Shown: one piece after another, positions 54,725 through 64,000 of the stretch | Position numbering within the stretch: position 1 is the stretch's first letter | How the letters are laid out: each line of letters begins with the position of its first letter | From: Siniperca chuatsi | Lineage: Eukaryota; Chordata; Actinopteri; Centrarchiformes; Sinipercidae | Direction of reading: 5' to 3' | Assembly (NCBI RefSeq): GCF_020085105.1 | Contig: NC_058061.1 | Location: forward strand, 1,291,784 to 1,355,783 | DNA length: 64,000 bases | The notes under the pieces: generated by a model | The model's database searches: none | Seen by the model: the letters and a program-made list of their open reading frames with translations, nothing else | What the model was told of the DNA's origin: nothing | Program-made: the position numbers and the translations under genes

Positions 54725-56070
54725 AACGTTTAAACAGTCAGTGGTTCAGAACAACCAGAGACACTTTCACTTTACTCCATTTCATCCAGCGGCTGCTCAG
54801 TTTTCTCTGCTACTAAAATCTAGAATAGAATTTAAAATCCTTCTCCTCACCTACAAAGCTCTTAATGGTCTGGCACCATCATATCTTAAAGAGCTCATAA
54901 TACCTTATTACCTGACTAGAGACTAGAGACACTGCGCTCCCAGGATGCAGGGTTACTTGTGGTTCCTAGAGTCTCCAAAAGTAGACTGGGAGCCAGAGCC
55001 TTCAGTTATCAAGCTCCTCTCCTGTGGAATCAGGTCCCAGTTTGGGTTCGAGAGGCAGACACCATCTCCACATTTAAGAGTAGACTTAAGACTTTCCTCT
55101 TTGATAAAGCTTATAGTTAGGGCTGGCTCAGGTGAGCCCTGAACCATCCCTTAGTTATGCTGCTATAGGCCTAGACTGCCGGGAGACTTCCCATGATGCA
55201 CCTCTTTCCTCTCTCCTCCTCTCCCTCTCCATCTGTGTGCATTTTTATCCCATTACTGCATGTTACCAACTCAACATCTTCTCTCTCCCGTAGTTCTGTG
55301 CTTTCTCGTCTCTCTCCTCTCTCTTTCTGTCACTTTCAGCAGGTATTTCTGCCTCCAGAGCTGCAGAGTCTGGATCTGTGGTTGTGGGCCACCTGCTGCC
55401 CCCGTGTTCCTGCAGAGTCTGGATCTGTGGTTGTGGGCCACCTGTTGCCCCCGTGTTCCTGCAGAGTCTGGATCTGTGGTTGTGGGCCTCCTGCTGCCCC
55501 CGTGTTCCTGCAGAGTCTGGATCTGTGGTTGTGGGCCACCTGCTGCCCCCGTGTTCCTGCAGAGTCTGGATCTGTGGTTGTGGGCCGCCTGCTGCCCCCG
55601 TGTTCCTGCAGAGTCTGGATCTGTGGTTGTGGGCCACCTGCTGCCCCCGTGTTCCTGCAGAGTCTGGATCTGTGGTTGTGGGCCGCCTGCTGCCCCCGTG
55701 TTCCTGCGCGACAACTGCTGCTACAGTTGTTGTTATTGGCTCTGTTACTAATACTGACATTTTTCCTATAGCTGTCATTCCTATTATTATTAATGTATTA
55801 ATAATATTATCACTACCATTACATTATTACTATTTTAAAAATTGTACATGGTGTTTGCATTGTGCCCCCCCCCCACAAAACCCCTCTCTCTCACACGGAA
55901 GCGGCGGCCCAACATTGAGTCTGGTTCTGCTCGAGGTTTCTGCCTCTTAAAGGAAGTTTTTTCTTGCCAATGTCGCCAAGTTCTTGCTCATGGTGGGATT
56001 TGCTGGGTCTCTGTAAATAATATTCTAAAGAGTACGGTCTAGACCTGCTCTATAGTAAAAGTGCAATGAG
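54725..56070 (+). mobile_element. L2-clade LINE C-terminus and 3' UTR
   Basis: SRIEFKILLLTYKALNGLAP with SYLKELIIPYY is the end of an L2-type ORF2; GARAFSYQAPLLWNQVP follows in another frame. The 3' UTR includes the GGTTCTGCTCGAGGTTTCTG and TTTTTTCTTGCCAATGTCGC blocks common in fish L2 elements, with a 49-bp tandem expansion inside. Confidence 0.8.
55364..55708. repeat. 49-bp minisatellite, about 7 units
   Basis: The unit GAGTCTGGATCTGTGGTTGT then GGGCCACCTGCTGCCCCCGT GTTCCTGCA is repeated with markers at 55381, 55430, 55479 and on to 55675. Because 49 is not a multiple of three, all frames cycle through the same peptides and several remain open. Confidence 0.96.
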
Positions 56071-56117
56071 AGAGTCTGGAGAGGGCCGTTAACCTGACAG
56101 CCAGTTTAAACAACGTT

Positions 56118-56210
56118 AACGTTTAAACAGTCAGTGGTTCAGAACAACCAGAGACACTTTACACCATTTCATCCAGCAGTTGCTCAGTTTTCTCTGCTAC
56201 TAACCTACAA
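56118..56210 (+). repeat. second copy of the 54725-54820 sequence
   Basis: AACGTTTAAACAGTCAGTGG, TTCAGAACAACCAGAGACAC and TTGCTCAGTTTTCTCTGCTA repeat the block at 54725-54820 in the same orientation. It is preceded by a Rex1-linker scrap (GAGTCTGGAGAGGGCCGTTA, 56073). Confidence 0.8.
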
Positions 56211-56214
56211 AAAG

Positions 56215-56930
56215 TAATAAAAGAAGAGTTAACTGATGGAACAAATTTGCTTTGTGCTTTAAAGTATTTATTCAATTCACAATCATCACATACTGCAAAA
56301 AACAAAACAAGTTGAGTGTTACAGGAGAAATGAGTCACGGAAGAGGAGCAGGAACTACTTCAGGAGTTGGACTGAAAGTTAAACACCGATAAGACCACAG
56401 TGCATATCAATGTCAATAAAAGGCTGTAAAATAATATTCAGCTGAGTTGATTTTGGCAGGTTTGACGTGTGATTCTTACTTTTTCTCACCCACCTTCCTG
56501 TTCGTTTCTTCTTCTGATGCGAAGTGCAGCCCTGTGGCGTTGACGATGCCAACAGATTTCCCACACATGCTTTATTGTAATAAATGAAACTAAGAAATGT
56601 GTATTTAGTGATGCAGGAGCAGCACAGTGATCCTTCTGTTACACCCCACCCTTAGGCGCCCATAATTAATAAAATTTAAAATAATGAAGTAGCTTCGCTT
56701 GCTGATTAATTTGACAGGGAAATGTGCAGCACTCCCCTCAGCCTGTGGCCTTCAAAAAAGCAAATGGTAAGGGTTTTATATTTTATAGTAGTCCTATGTC
56801 CATCTTTTAAAGTGAGCCTTACCAAGAACGCACCTTGCTAAGTGAATCATGAACACAGTACAACATCGACATGGCTGAAAAGCCATCTCTGTTGCTTGAT
56901 GAACACCTCAGTGACCTATCAACTAATACT
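56215..56930. other. unassigned region
   Basis: No gene or recognised repeat. Confidence 0.3.
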
Positions 56931-56934
56931 ATTT

Positions 56935-57480
56935 ATGCATTCTGGGAACGCAGTGTTTATCGGGTAATAAGGTATTATGAGATCTTTAAGATATGATGGT
57001 GCCTGACCATTAAGAGCTTTGTAGGTGAGGAGTAGGATTTTAAATTCTATTCTGGATTTTACAGGGAGCCAGTGCAGAGAAGCTAATATTGGAGAGATAT
57101 GATCTCTTTTCCTGGTTCTTGTCAGTACACATGCTGTAGCATTCTGGATCAACTGGAGAGTCTTAAGGGACTTATTCAGGCAGGCCGACAATAAGGAATT
57201 GCAATAATCCAACCTAGAAGTAACAAATGCATGCACTAGTTTTTCGGCATCATTTTGAGACAGGATGTGCTTGATTTTTGCAATGTTACGTAGGTGAAAG
57301 AAGGCAGTCCTTGAAGTTTGTTTCATGTGGGAGTTAAAGGATAAGTCCTGATCCAAGATAACTCCAAGGTTCCTTACGGTGCTGCTGGAGGCCAGGGCAA
57401 TGCCATCTAGAGAAACTATATAGCGATGAAGGTTGGGGTAATAGCACCAGAGAGAGGGTGACCTTCTCAACGGGACTATT
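56935..57480 (-). mobile_element. L2-clade LINE fragment
   Basis: Open minus frame with [49 protein letters not shown] and SPILASLHWLPVKSRIEFKI, the RT C-terminal part of L2 elements. About 180 codons remain. Confidence 0.88.
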
Positions 57481-57484
57481 TCAT

Positions 57485-58115
57485 CGGCGGAGTGAGGATA
57501 AAATGGTCAGGTCACTTAAAGGAAGCAGTTTTACAGAATTGCATTCGACATCATGCTGCTCTCATGGTCAACAGGTCAACAGGCACCGCCATCAACCAAC
57601 AGCAGCCGTCATGCTTTATGCTAAATAAATGTCTGACAAGACGCCGTGCATCAACCTGTCAAAATCTACTGAATTAAAAAATATATTTTTAAATCTTACA
57701 TTAATCTACAGTTGTATTTGCGGACTTTACTGCGAATACAATTAATGCCATATGAACCACTCTCCATTATTGGTGCAAGAATGAGCTCAGTTTTTTATTT
57801 TGAATTGTATGAGTGCTGGTGAGATGCCTGTCGTCAAGAGTTGTATCACCCTATATTTTCTGTTGACAGGTTAGAAAGACTTGAGGATGTTGCTGAGACC
57901 TCTGATTTACAGTCTGAGTCTGATTTAAACTCTTAATGAAGGCGTGTTTACTACAAATGTGTGTTTTGTGTGTTAATGTCATGCAAGGATTATGCCCACT
58001 TTATAGACTGAAGGAATGTTCTTGCCACACTGTGGCAGTACAGTATCAAAGGGTTGCCATGTTGTCCTTATTAAACAAATAATAATAATAATAGTTTTAT
58101 ATAGTTATAGTTATA
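57485..58115. other. unassigned region
   Basis: No gene; ATA repeats at 58078-58092. Confidence 0.3.
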
Positions 58116-58119
58116 TATA

Positions 58120-58699
58120 CAGTGGTGTGCAAAAGTGTTTGCCCCCTTCCTGATTTCTTATTTTTTTGCATGTTTGTCACACTTAAATGTTTCAGATCAT
58201 CAAACAAATTTAAATATTAGTCAGAGATAACACAAGTAAACACAAAATGAAGACTTTGGAGCGGCCTAGTCAAAGTCCTGACCTGAATCCTATTGAGATG
58301 CTGTGGCATGACCTTAAAAAGGCAGTTCATGCTCGAAAACCCTCCAACGTGGCTGAATTACAACAATTCTGCAAAGATGAGTGGGCCAAACTTCCTCCAC
58401 AGCGCTGTAAAAGACTCACTGCAAGTTATCGCAAATGCTTGGTTGCAGTTGTTGTTGCTAAGGGTGGAGCAACCAGTTATTAGGTTTAGGGGGCAATCAC
58501 TTTTTCACACAGGGCCATGTAGGTTTGGATTTAGTTTTCCCTTAATAATAACAACCTTCATTTACAAACTGCATTTTGTGTTTACTTGTGTTATCTTTGA
58601 CTAATATTTAAATTTGTTTGATGATCTGAAACATTTAAGTGACAAACATGCAAAAAAATAAGAAATCAGGAAGGGGGCAAACACTTTTGCACACCACTG
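58120..58699 (+). mobile_element. internally deleted Tc1-like transposon with about 128-bp inverted repeats
   Basis: The ends CAGTGGTGTGCAAAAGTG form inverted repeats at 58120-58249 and 58572-58699, flanked by TA. Only the transposase C-terminus remains (58250-58483): RPSQSPDLNPIEMLWHDLKK with the catalytic-region Asp/Glu motif DLNPIE, ending GGATSY and a stop. The left repeat joins directly to this fragment, so most of the transposase was deleted. Confidence 0.93.
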
Positions 58700-58704
58700 T
58701 ATAT

Positions 58705-59290
58705 ATATAGTTAAACTATATTGTGTATATACAGTAGTTTATAGTTTTATTCCCTACTTCTCTGCTCCAGGCAAAGTAAGGAGGGCCCCCTCTTGTCTCG
58801 AGCCGTCCCTGAGTGTGGGAAATGTGGATGCAATTAAGAGACGGGGGATTTTTTTGGGTTGGATTCTTTCAAAATCTAGCTTTCTCTTGCTAGCTTCTCC
58901 AACGTTAGCTACCCTAGCTTTAACGAACATAAACACAATGGATTAATTTAGGCCTAATACTAACATATCTCTATTTGACTAATCAAACACATGCCTTGGT
59001 TGATATTTTTGTGTACTGCAACTATACTATGAACTATACTACAAATGAACTTTAATATACGTGTTGGTTTACGACACACTTCTAGCCCGCTTGAAAGTAT
59101 ACTCTCAGTAAACTTGTATGTACAGTTTACTTTATAGCAAACATCATATTTTATAAACTCTTCGTATGTTTTACGTGTAAAAATCTTAATTTGTAAAGTA
59201 ACTAAAGCTGTCAGATAAATGTAGTGAAGTAAAAAGAACAATATGTAGTAGAAGTAGCATGAAAGGTGAATGTACTTTCAGAAAGCCTTA
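58705..59290. repeat. unassigned DNA and AGTAAAAGTAC-type repeat fragment
   Basis: 59150-59270 contains CTAAAGCTGTCAGATAAATG and GTAGTGAAGTAAAAAG, the same family as at 25123. The rest shows nothing. Confidence 0.5.
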
Positions 59291-59439
59291 ATAAATCACC
59301 TCTCTGATTATTCAAATGTCTTATAATACATGAGTGGACACAGTGGAGCATAGCAGCATTATTATTAATATTCAATATTTATTAGCATTTCAAGTATTGT
59401 GTTTGTTATTGATATTGTTACTGAATGTTATACAGAGTT

Positions 59440-59960
59440 TATGGATCTACGGTGGCCGTGCGCGGTCAAAAGCGCGCTGGTTCGGAGGGGCTGCCGCGGT
59501 AGTAATGGAGGGGGTCACAGTCGGCCAGGTATTTGATGCGGAATGCATCCTCAGCAAACGGCCGAGAAAGGTAAGAAAACGCCGCTAACGGCTCCGCGGG
59601 GACGCTGCTTCTCACCGGACGTGTTTCTTCATGTGTCTCTGACATTTTCTGTCCTCCTTCACAGGGCAAGTTTGAGTATTTGGTGAAGTGGAGAGGGTGG
59701 TCGTCTAAGTAAGTAGCTAGCTAGCATCCTGCGCTAGCCGCCGCGGCTAACGACACATACAGCAGCTAACACAATGCCCGGCGGTGCCGCGGTGTTTACG
59801 CTCCTGCTGCGGGGTTTTAACTCGCTACAGGAGGGGGAAACGGCGGCTTTCCCCTTTTAACACACTGACTGATGAACACACGGCGCAGCAGCAGCCATTT
59901 CTGCTCTCGTTTCTCGGCTTTTCTGTGCCGTTTTCACGCCGAGCAGCAGCTGATGCTAGT
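59440..59960 (+). promoter_or_regulatory. CpG-rich start region of cbx2
   Basis: CG-dense sequence from about 60 bp before the cbx2 ATG through exon 2 and early intron 2, contrasting with AT-rich DNA left of 59430. It is consistent with a CpG-island promoter. The transcription start cannot be placed. Confidence 0.45.
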
Positions 59961-62900
59961 GCCAAGGAGCTGCAGGCTCCACTGGGTCACCTGCGTCCAC
60001 GTAAACTGAGCCAGAACCGGCCCAGGAAATCCCCATCACAGCCTCAGAGAACAGGGGGACGTCTCCGGGTGTCTTGTTTTGTCCAAAAAAAAACAAAATA
60101 TTCCGTTTACAGCAATAGAAAACAGAGAAAAGCATAAAATCCTCACATTGGATTCGGGATTTGTGCTTTAAAAATGTCGGGTCCATCACTGTTTACACAT
60201 ACATGCTGTTAGACCAAACTTCACTTTAAAGCTGCACTAGTGAATATATTTGATATTAAAAAGGATCAAACGACGTGAACTGTGAAAGGTGTTGCTTGTA
60301 GTGACGAACCTGCAGAAACGGTGCAGTTCCCCGTCGGCTCTTTTAGTCTGTTTTAGGTCATTGTTTCGGTTTTCTGGCCCTCAAACTGTCCAGCAGCTGT
60401 TTTCAGAGAAGAAGAAGCGGTAAAAAGCGTCTGAACGCTACCTGCCCAGCAGCAAACAGCAGTCAGAGAGCAGCTGCTGAACATAGCGGAGCATCTAGCA
60501 GCTAAAGAGCCAGATGTTTCACTCAGCAGCTGCTGGAGACCAAACACAGAGCTGAGCGGAGAGAAGATGTTTCTGCACGCTGGATCAAACACAGGCTGGC
60601 GGAGAACTCGCCTCGGCGTCCATCAGATGAAACTGGCCTCCTGATGAAGCGTCGTGTCGCTGCTGGAGGCGGGAACTTTATAAGACGACGTCAGTGTTGT
60701 GCTCTCGAGCTTGTTGCTGCCAAATGTCGAAGCAGGTTGAACTCGACCTGAAGCTGCTAAACTAAAACTATAAAACACACGAGACGATTTTATTAAAGTT
60801 GACCGTATTTCTGTAAAACTTCCCGTTAAAACAGTTTTTTTCTGATATTTTCAGGCACAACAGTTGGGAGCCAGAAGAAAACATTTTGGACCCGAGGCTG
60901 CTGGCGGCGTTCCACAAGAGGTGCGTGGTCGCAGTTTGTTAGCGGTCGCTAACAAGAGTCAGTCGTACGTTACGTTTATGGGACATTTTTCATGTAGAAC
61001 CGAATGTTGATAAAGATGAAAGCAATTTAAAAAAAAACAAAAAAAAAACAAATATCACATTTCTTGTAAACGATAAAAGAAACAAAAACAGTTATTTTCA
61101 TTTGGATTAATCTGTAGATTATTTTAGCAGCTAATCTCTAAGAAAACTGTGCAAATGATGATTTCTCAATGTGACGTCTTCAGATTATTCTGAACGTCGA
61201 GTTTTGTTTGGTTTGACAAAAACTTCTTAGCACAGAGTCGACTCACTGGACATTTTCCAGAGCTTTCAGCCACATCTCATGGCCTTCACTAAGTAGCCTG
61301 AAAACAGGACGATTTTAGCAGGGAAAGGTATTAAATGTCCAGCCAGACTCTGCGGACGATGTGATGATTTCTACGTTCGTTACTGAACAGAACGTCCAGA
61401 CGGTTTAAAGTTTGTTTATTTTGAAACGTCTGCAGAGCAAAGAAGAAGATCTGCATGTTTCATGTGAGTGATTGCGTTAATATGCTTTCAGAGAACAAGA
61501 GAGGGAGCTTCTGTTCCAGAAGAAAGGAAAGAGGCCACGAGGACGTCCGCGCAAGATTCTGGTAATTCCTCTCGCCTGCAGCATTTCCGCAGTAACACCT
61601 CACCAGTTTCACTCATATCATTCTGCCTTTCTAGCCGCCTGCACCAGCTGCTCTTAAAGACAGCCGCTCCTCGTCCTCTTCTTCCTCTGGTCTTTCATCG
61701 TCGGCCTCCTCCTCTTCCTCAGAGGATGAAGATCACACGAAGAAGGCGAAGCCCGGCCCTCGTGTCCACCCGGCCCCCCAGAAGAGGCCTCAGATCATGC
61801 TGGCCAAAGCCGATCCTCCCCGCAAGAAGAAGCGCGGGAGGAAGCCGCTCCACCCTGACCTGAGGGCTTTAAGACAAGCGAAGAGCAGACCTCCTCCTCC
61901 TCCTCCGCCGCCACCTCCACCTGCTCCTCCACGTCACCAGCAGGTGCTCAAAGCGCCCAGGGAGGAGCCTCGACCTGGGGTGAAGAAACCTCTGCAGCCG
62001 GCCAGCTTCACCTACACCGGGCTGAGCAGGAGCTCCAGAGAGGAGGCTGCCTCCGCCTCCCAGACCTCCGCCAGCTCCTTTGCCCAGACAGCCGCCTCCA
62101 GATCCGGATCCCTCAGCTGCATTTGGACCAGTCGCTCCATGTCTCCGTCCTCCGGCTCCTCCTCTTACAACAAAAGCAGCCCGTCCCCACAAAGTAAGAA
62201 CTCTCTGTCCGAGCTGAAGCGCTCCATCTCAGAAACAGGCGGCAGCAGAGGAGACGGGTTCAAGGTGTCGACTCTGAAACAAGGCGGAGGTTCGGGGTCG
62301 TTGGGTTTGCACAGCAGCTTCGCGGGAGGCCAGATGGTCCAGCGCTCCCCGCTGGGCCAGAGGAGGCAGGAGGGCGTTGGAGGTCAGACCGGGTTGGTTC
62401 AACACAAGCAGCAGAACTCCGGCCTTTCCAAACAGCCGTCCTCGCTAACGCCTCGAGACCGAGCCAACCAGGCGCTCAGCCTCCGAGCCCTCAACCTGCA
62501 GAGCGTCAGCAAGCCGCCGGCCGGCAGCAGCCTTCAAGGACACAACGCGAGCGGCACCGGAGCTGCAGCGTCCAGGTCGAGCTTACGGAGCGGCACCGGC
62601 GGGATTGTTGTAAAAGGAGGAGTGAGTATGAAAGAGACTCGAACATCAGCTGGTGGGCAGCGCTCTGCGCTGGCAGCAGGCGGAGGTGCCGAGCAGGGGA
62701 GGTTGCGACAGGACAGGGGGAAGGAGGTGTTGGCGGAGACTAAGAAGCTGGCAGGAAGCAGCTCCGGCCGAGGGAACGGCAGCGGGAGGCACGAGGAGAG
62801 GAAGCACGGGCTCAGCTCCCAGAACCGGAGTCTGAATGAGCTCAGCACCGGCGACTCTGACGAGACCAGCAGCAGCGAATCGGAGCACGACGCCTCCCTG

Positions 62901-63086
62901 TTTCCAAACAACAGCCGGCCCAGCCTCGGCAACGACGCCACGGAGTCTGACACGGAAACGGACTGGCGGCCGGCGCGGAGCCTCCTGGAGCACGTGTTCG
63001 TCACCGACGTCACGGCCAACTTCATCACGGTGACGGTGAAGGAGTCGCCGACCAGCGTGGGATTCTTCAATTCGCGGAATCACTGA
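59505..63086 (+). CDS. cbx2: cbx2, Polycomb chromobox protein 2
   Basis: CBX2 is a canonical PRC1 subunit that binds H3K27me3 and compacts chromatin in the nucleus. Exons: 59505-59570, 59665-59708, 60855-60920, 61492-61561 and 61635-63086 (TGA 63084-63086), all GT-AG with consistent phases, giving 565 residues (human about 532). The chromodomain spans about residues 7-60 with cage residues F10, W31 and W34. An AT-hook [10 protein letters not shown] is at 71-80. A Ser-rich/acidic stretch follows at 92-115, a second basic hook KKKRGRKP at 146-153 and polyproline at about 168-178. The C-terminal Polycomb box (about 526-565) contains [11 protein letters not shown] and [11 protein letters not shown]. 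The C-terminal box and the AT-hook separate it from other CBX paralogues. The gene looks intact, and the upstream and intron 1 sequence is CpG-rich. Confidence 0.96.
60218..60600 (+). repeat. teleost interspersed repeat in cbx2 intron 2
   Basis: CTTTAAAGCTGCACTAGTGA, TGTTGCTTGTAGTGACGAAC, GCCCAGCAGCAAACAGCAGT and CAGCTAAAGAGCCAGATGTT occur in the order of a common fish repeat. It is non-coding. Confidence 0.6.
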
Positions 63087-64000
63087 AGGACGTCCGCGAT
63101 GGTGCCTCAGTCTGCAGAGCTGAGCTGGACCAAACTGTCTTACAACGCTTCCTACAGCAGCTCTCAGGGTTCCTGCACCGCTCTGGAAATGTATCTACAG
63201 ATTTCAGTCTTTCGGCTCTTTATACGCTTAAAAATGCACAAGTTCGGGAAACTTATCGTGTTGTCCAAACAGACGACGCAGCGTCTGAGGTTTCAGTAAT
63301 CCCGTGATGTTACATAAGTAGTAGAAGACAAACACACAGTGGAAACATCATGCTGAATATGAAATCCCTTTGGTCATATATTTGTTGAAACAATGTAGGA
63401 ACCCTGGTGTTTAGACCCCTTCTACACCTGATATTAAGATGCAGTCTGTGGCCGGAGAAGGAAAAATGAAAGTTCAAGGTGTGAAGGCTCACAGCGTTGG
63501 ATTTGGATTATACTCGAATATCCGTTAACTGAAAATGCAGTCCTGGAAGTGTCGTGTTATTCATCCATGCATCATCCTGCAGTCGCAGTTTTTGGGCCTG
63601 ATATAGTTAACGTCTGGGTGTGGAGGTCAAGGTGCTGGATGGATGTGGAAGAATTTGTCCTCAAACACCGGCGTCCCAGTTTCACGTCAGCTCCGTCAAA
63701 TCGTACCACCTTCTTCTTGAGATCTCTGCTGCTTCCATCTCAGTACGTGTGGAGGTGGATGTATGTTGGTTTGTGGTGCAAGTAAAGTCCCAGTTGCTCA
63801 GAATAATCCACAGACTTGTTTAAGGACTGTCTGCCGCTGAGAGCTCTTCTGCCACCTCAATATATAACTTTTTGAATGGAGTTTGGTTTGTGGTGGAACT
63901 TGTTAAACTGAAAACTCAGCAGCAGAATCTTTTTTCCAGAAATACGTTCCGGTTTCTCAGAAAAACCGCAGACCTCACCGAGGAGAGTAGGGTGGCATTA
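63087..64000 (+). other. cbx2 3' UTR and downstream DNA
   Basis: No AATAAA was found before the window end, so the 3' end of cbx2 is not placed. No further gene is visible. Confidence 0.4.

Noticed and set aside
55193-55950. Several 150-190-codon open frames
   Set aside because: They arise from the 49-bp minisatellite and the L2 3' UTR; all frames are open for arithmetic reasons.

Overview
The window is teleost nuclear DNA, most likely from a percomorph fish. Genes are split by GT-AG introns. Dinucleotide and minisatellite repeats are dense, and the retrotransposons are fish families: Rex1, Rex3, L2, L1/Tx1, a Ty3/Gypsy-like 3' end and Tc1. There are no bacterial or organellar features. All calls come from reading the sequence; no database was searched.

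Five host protein genes can be supported. On the minus strand, from left to right: the first three coding exons of rab40b (3815-18891; the 3' end lies outside the window), complete cox11 (21266-23291), a stonustoxin-family gene with MACPF-like, thioredoxin-like and PRY-SPRY regions (26657-35272), and an mfap4-like fibrinogen-domain gene (47845-52576). On the plus strand at the right end is complete cbx2 (59505-63086). The stonustoxin-family and mfap4-like genes each carry one single-base frameshift in an otherwise clean exon. Either both are recent pseudogenes or these are assembly indels.

Layout. 1-18900: rab40b introns, dominated by three unrelated tandem arrays (a 62-bp unit organised in a 17-unit higher-order repeat; mixed 23/19-bp units; a 52-bp unit that decays into short GCTGCTAAC-like units) plus a 5'-truncated L1 with a clear target-site duplication 100 bp upstream of exon 3. 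18600-19450: CpG-rich rab40b promoter. 21000-23300: cox11, with a 40-bp minisatellite in intron 2. 23300-26650: intergenic, with nested repeats. 26650-35300: stonustoxin-family gene, whose first intron holds an RT fragment, an inverted-repeat element and a decayed Rex3. 35700-46320: transposon-rich block with an internally deleted Rex1 flanked by a 25-bp duplication, a nearly full-length Tx1-clade LINE inside a GA/GACA microsatellite, the 3' end of an LTR element and a Rex1 endonuclease region. 47800-52600: mfap4-like gene with an L2 LINE in intron 1. 54000-58700: L2, Rex1 and Tc1 remnants and a 49-bp minisatellite. 59450-64000: cbx2.

The five genes are functionally independent (ubiquitin-ligase small GTPase, cytochrome oxidase assembly, perforin-like family, extracellular fibrinogen-domain protein, Polycomb reader). 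RAB40B and CBX2 are, from memory, both on human 17q25, so their co-occurrence fits conserved synteny. I found no multi-gene novel system. The most interesting signals are the microsatellite-associated Tx1 element, the higher-order minisatellite, the Rex1 head-to-tail deletion derivatives and a composite repeat present in two inverted copies.
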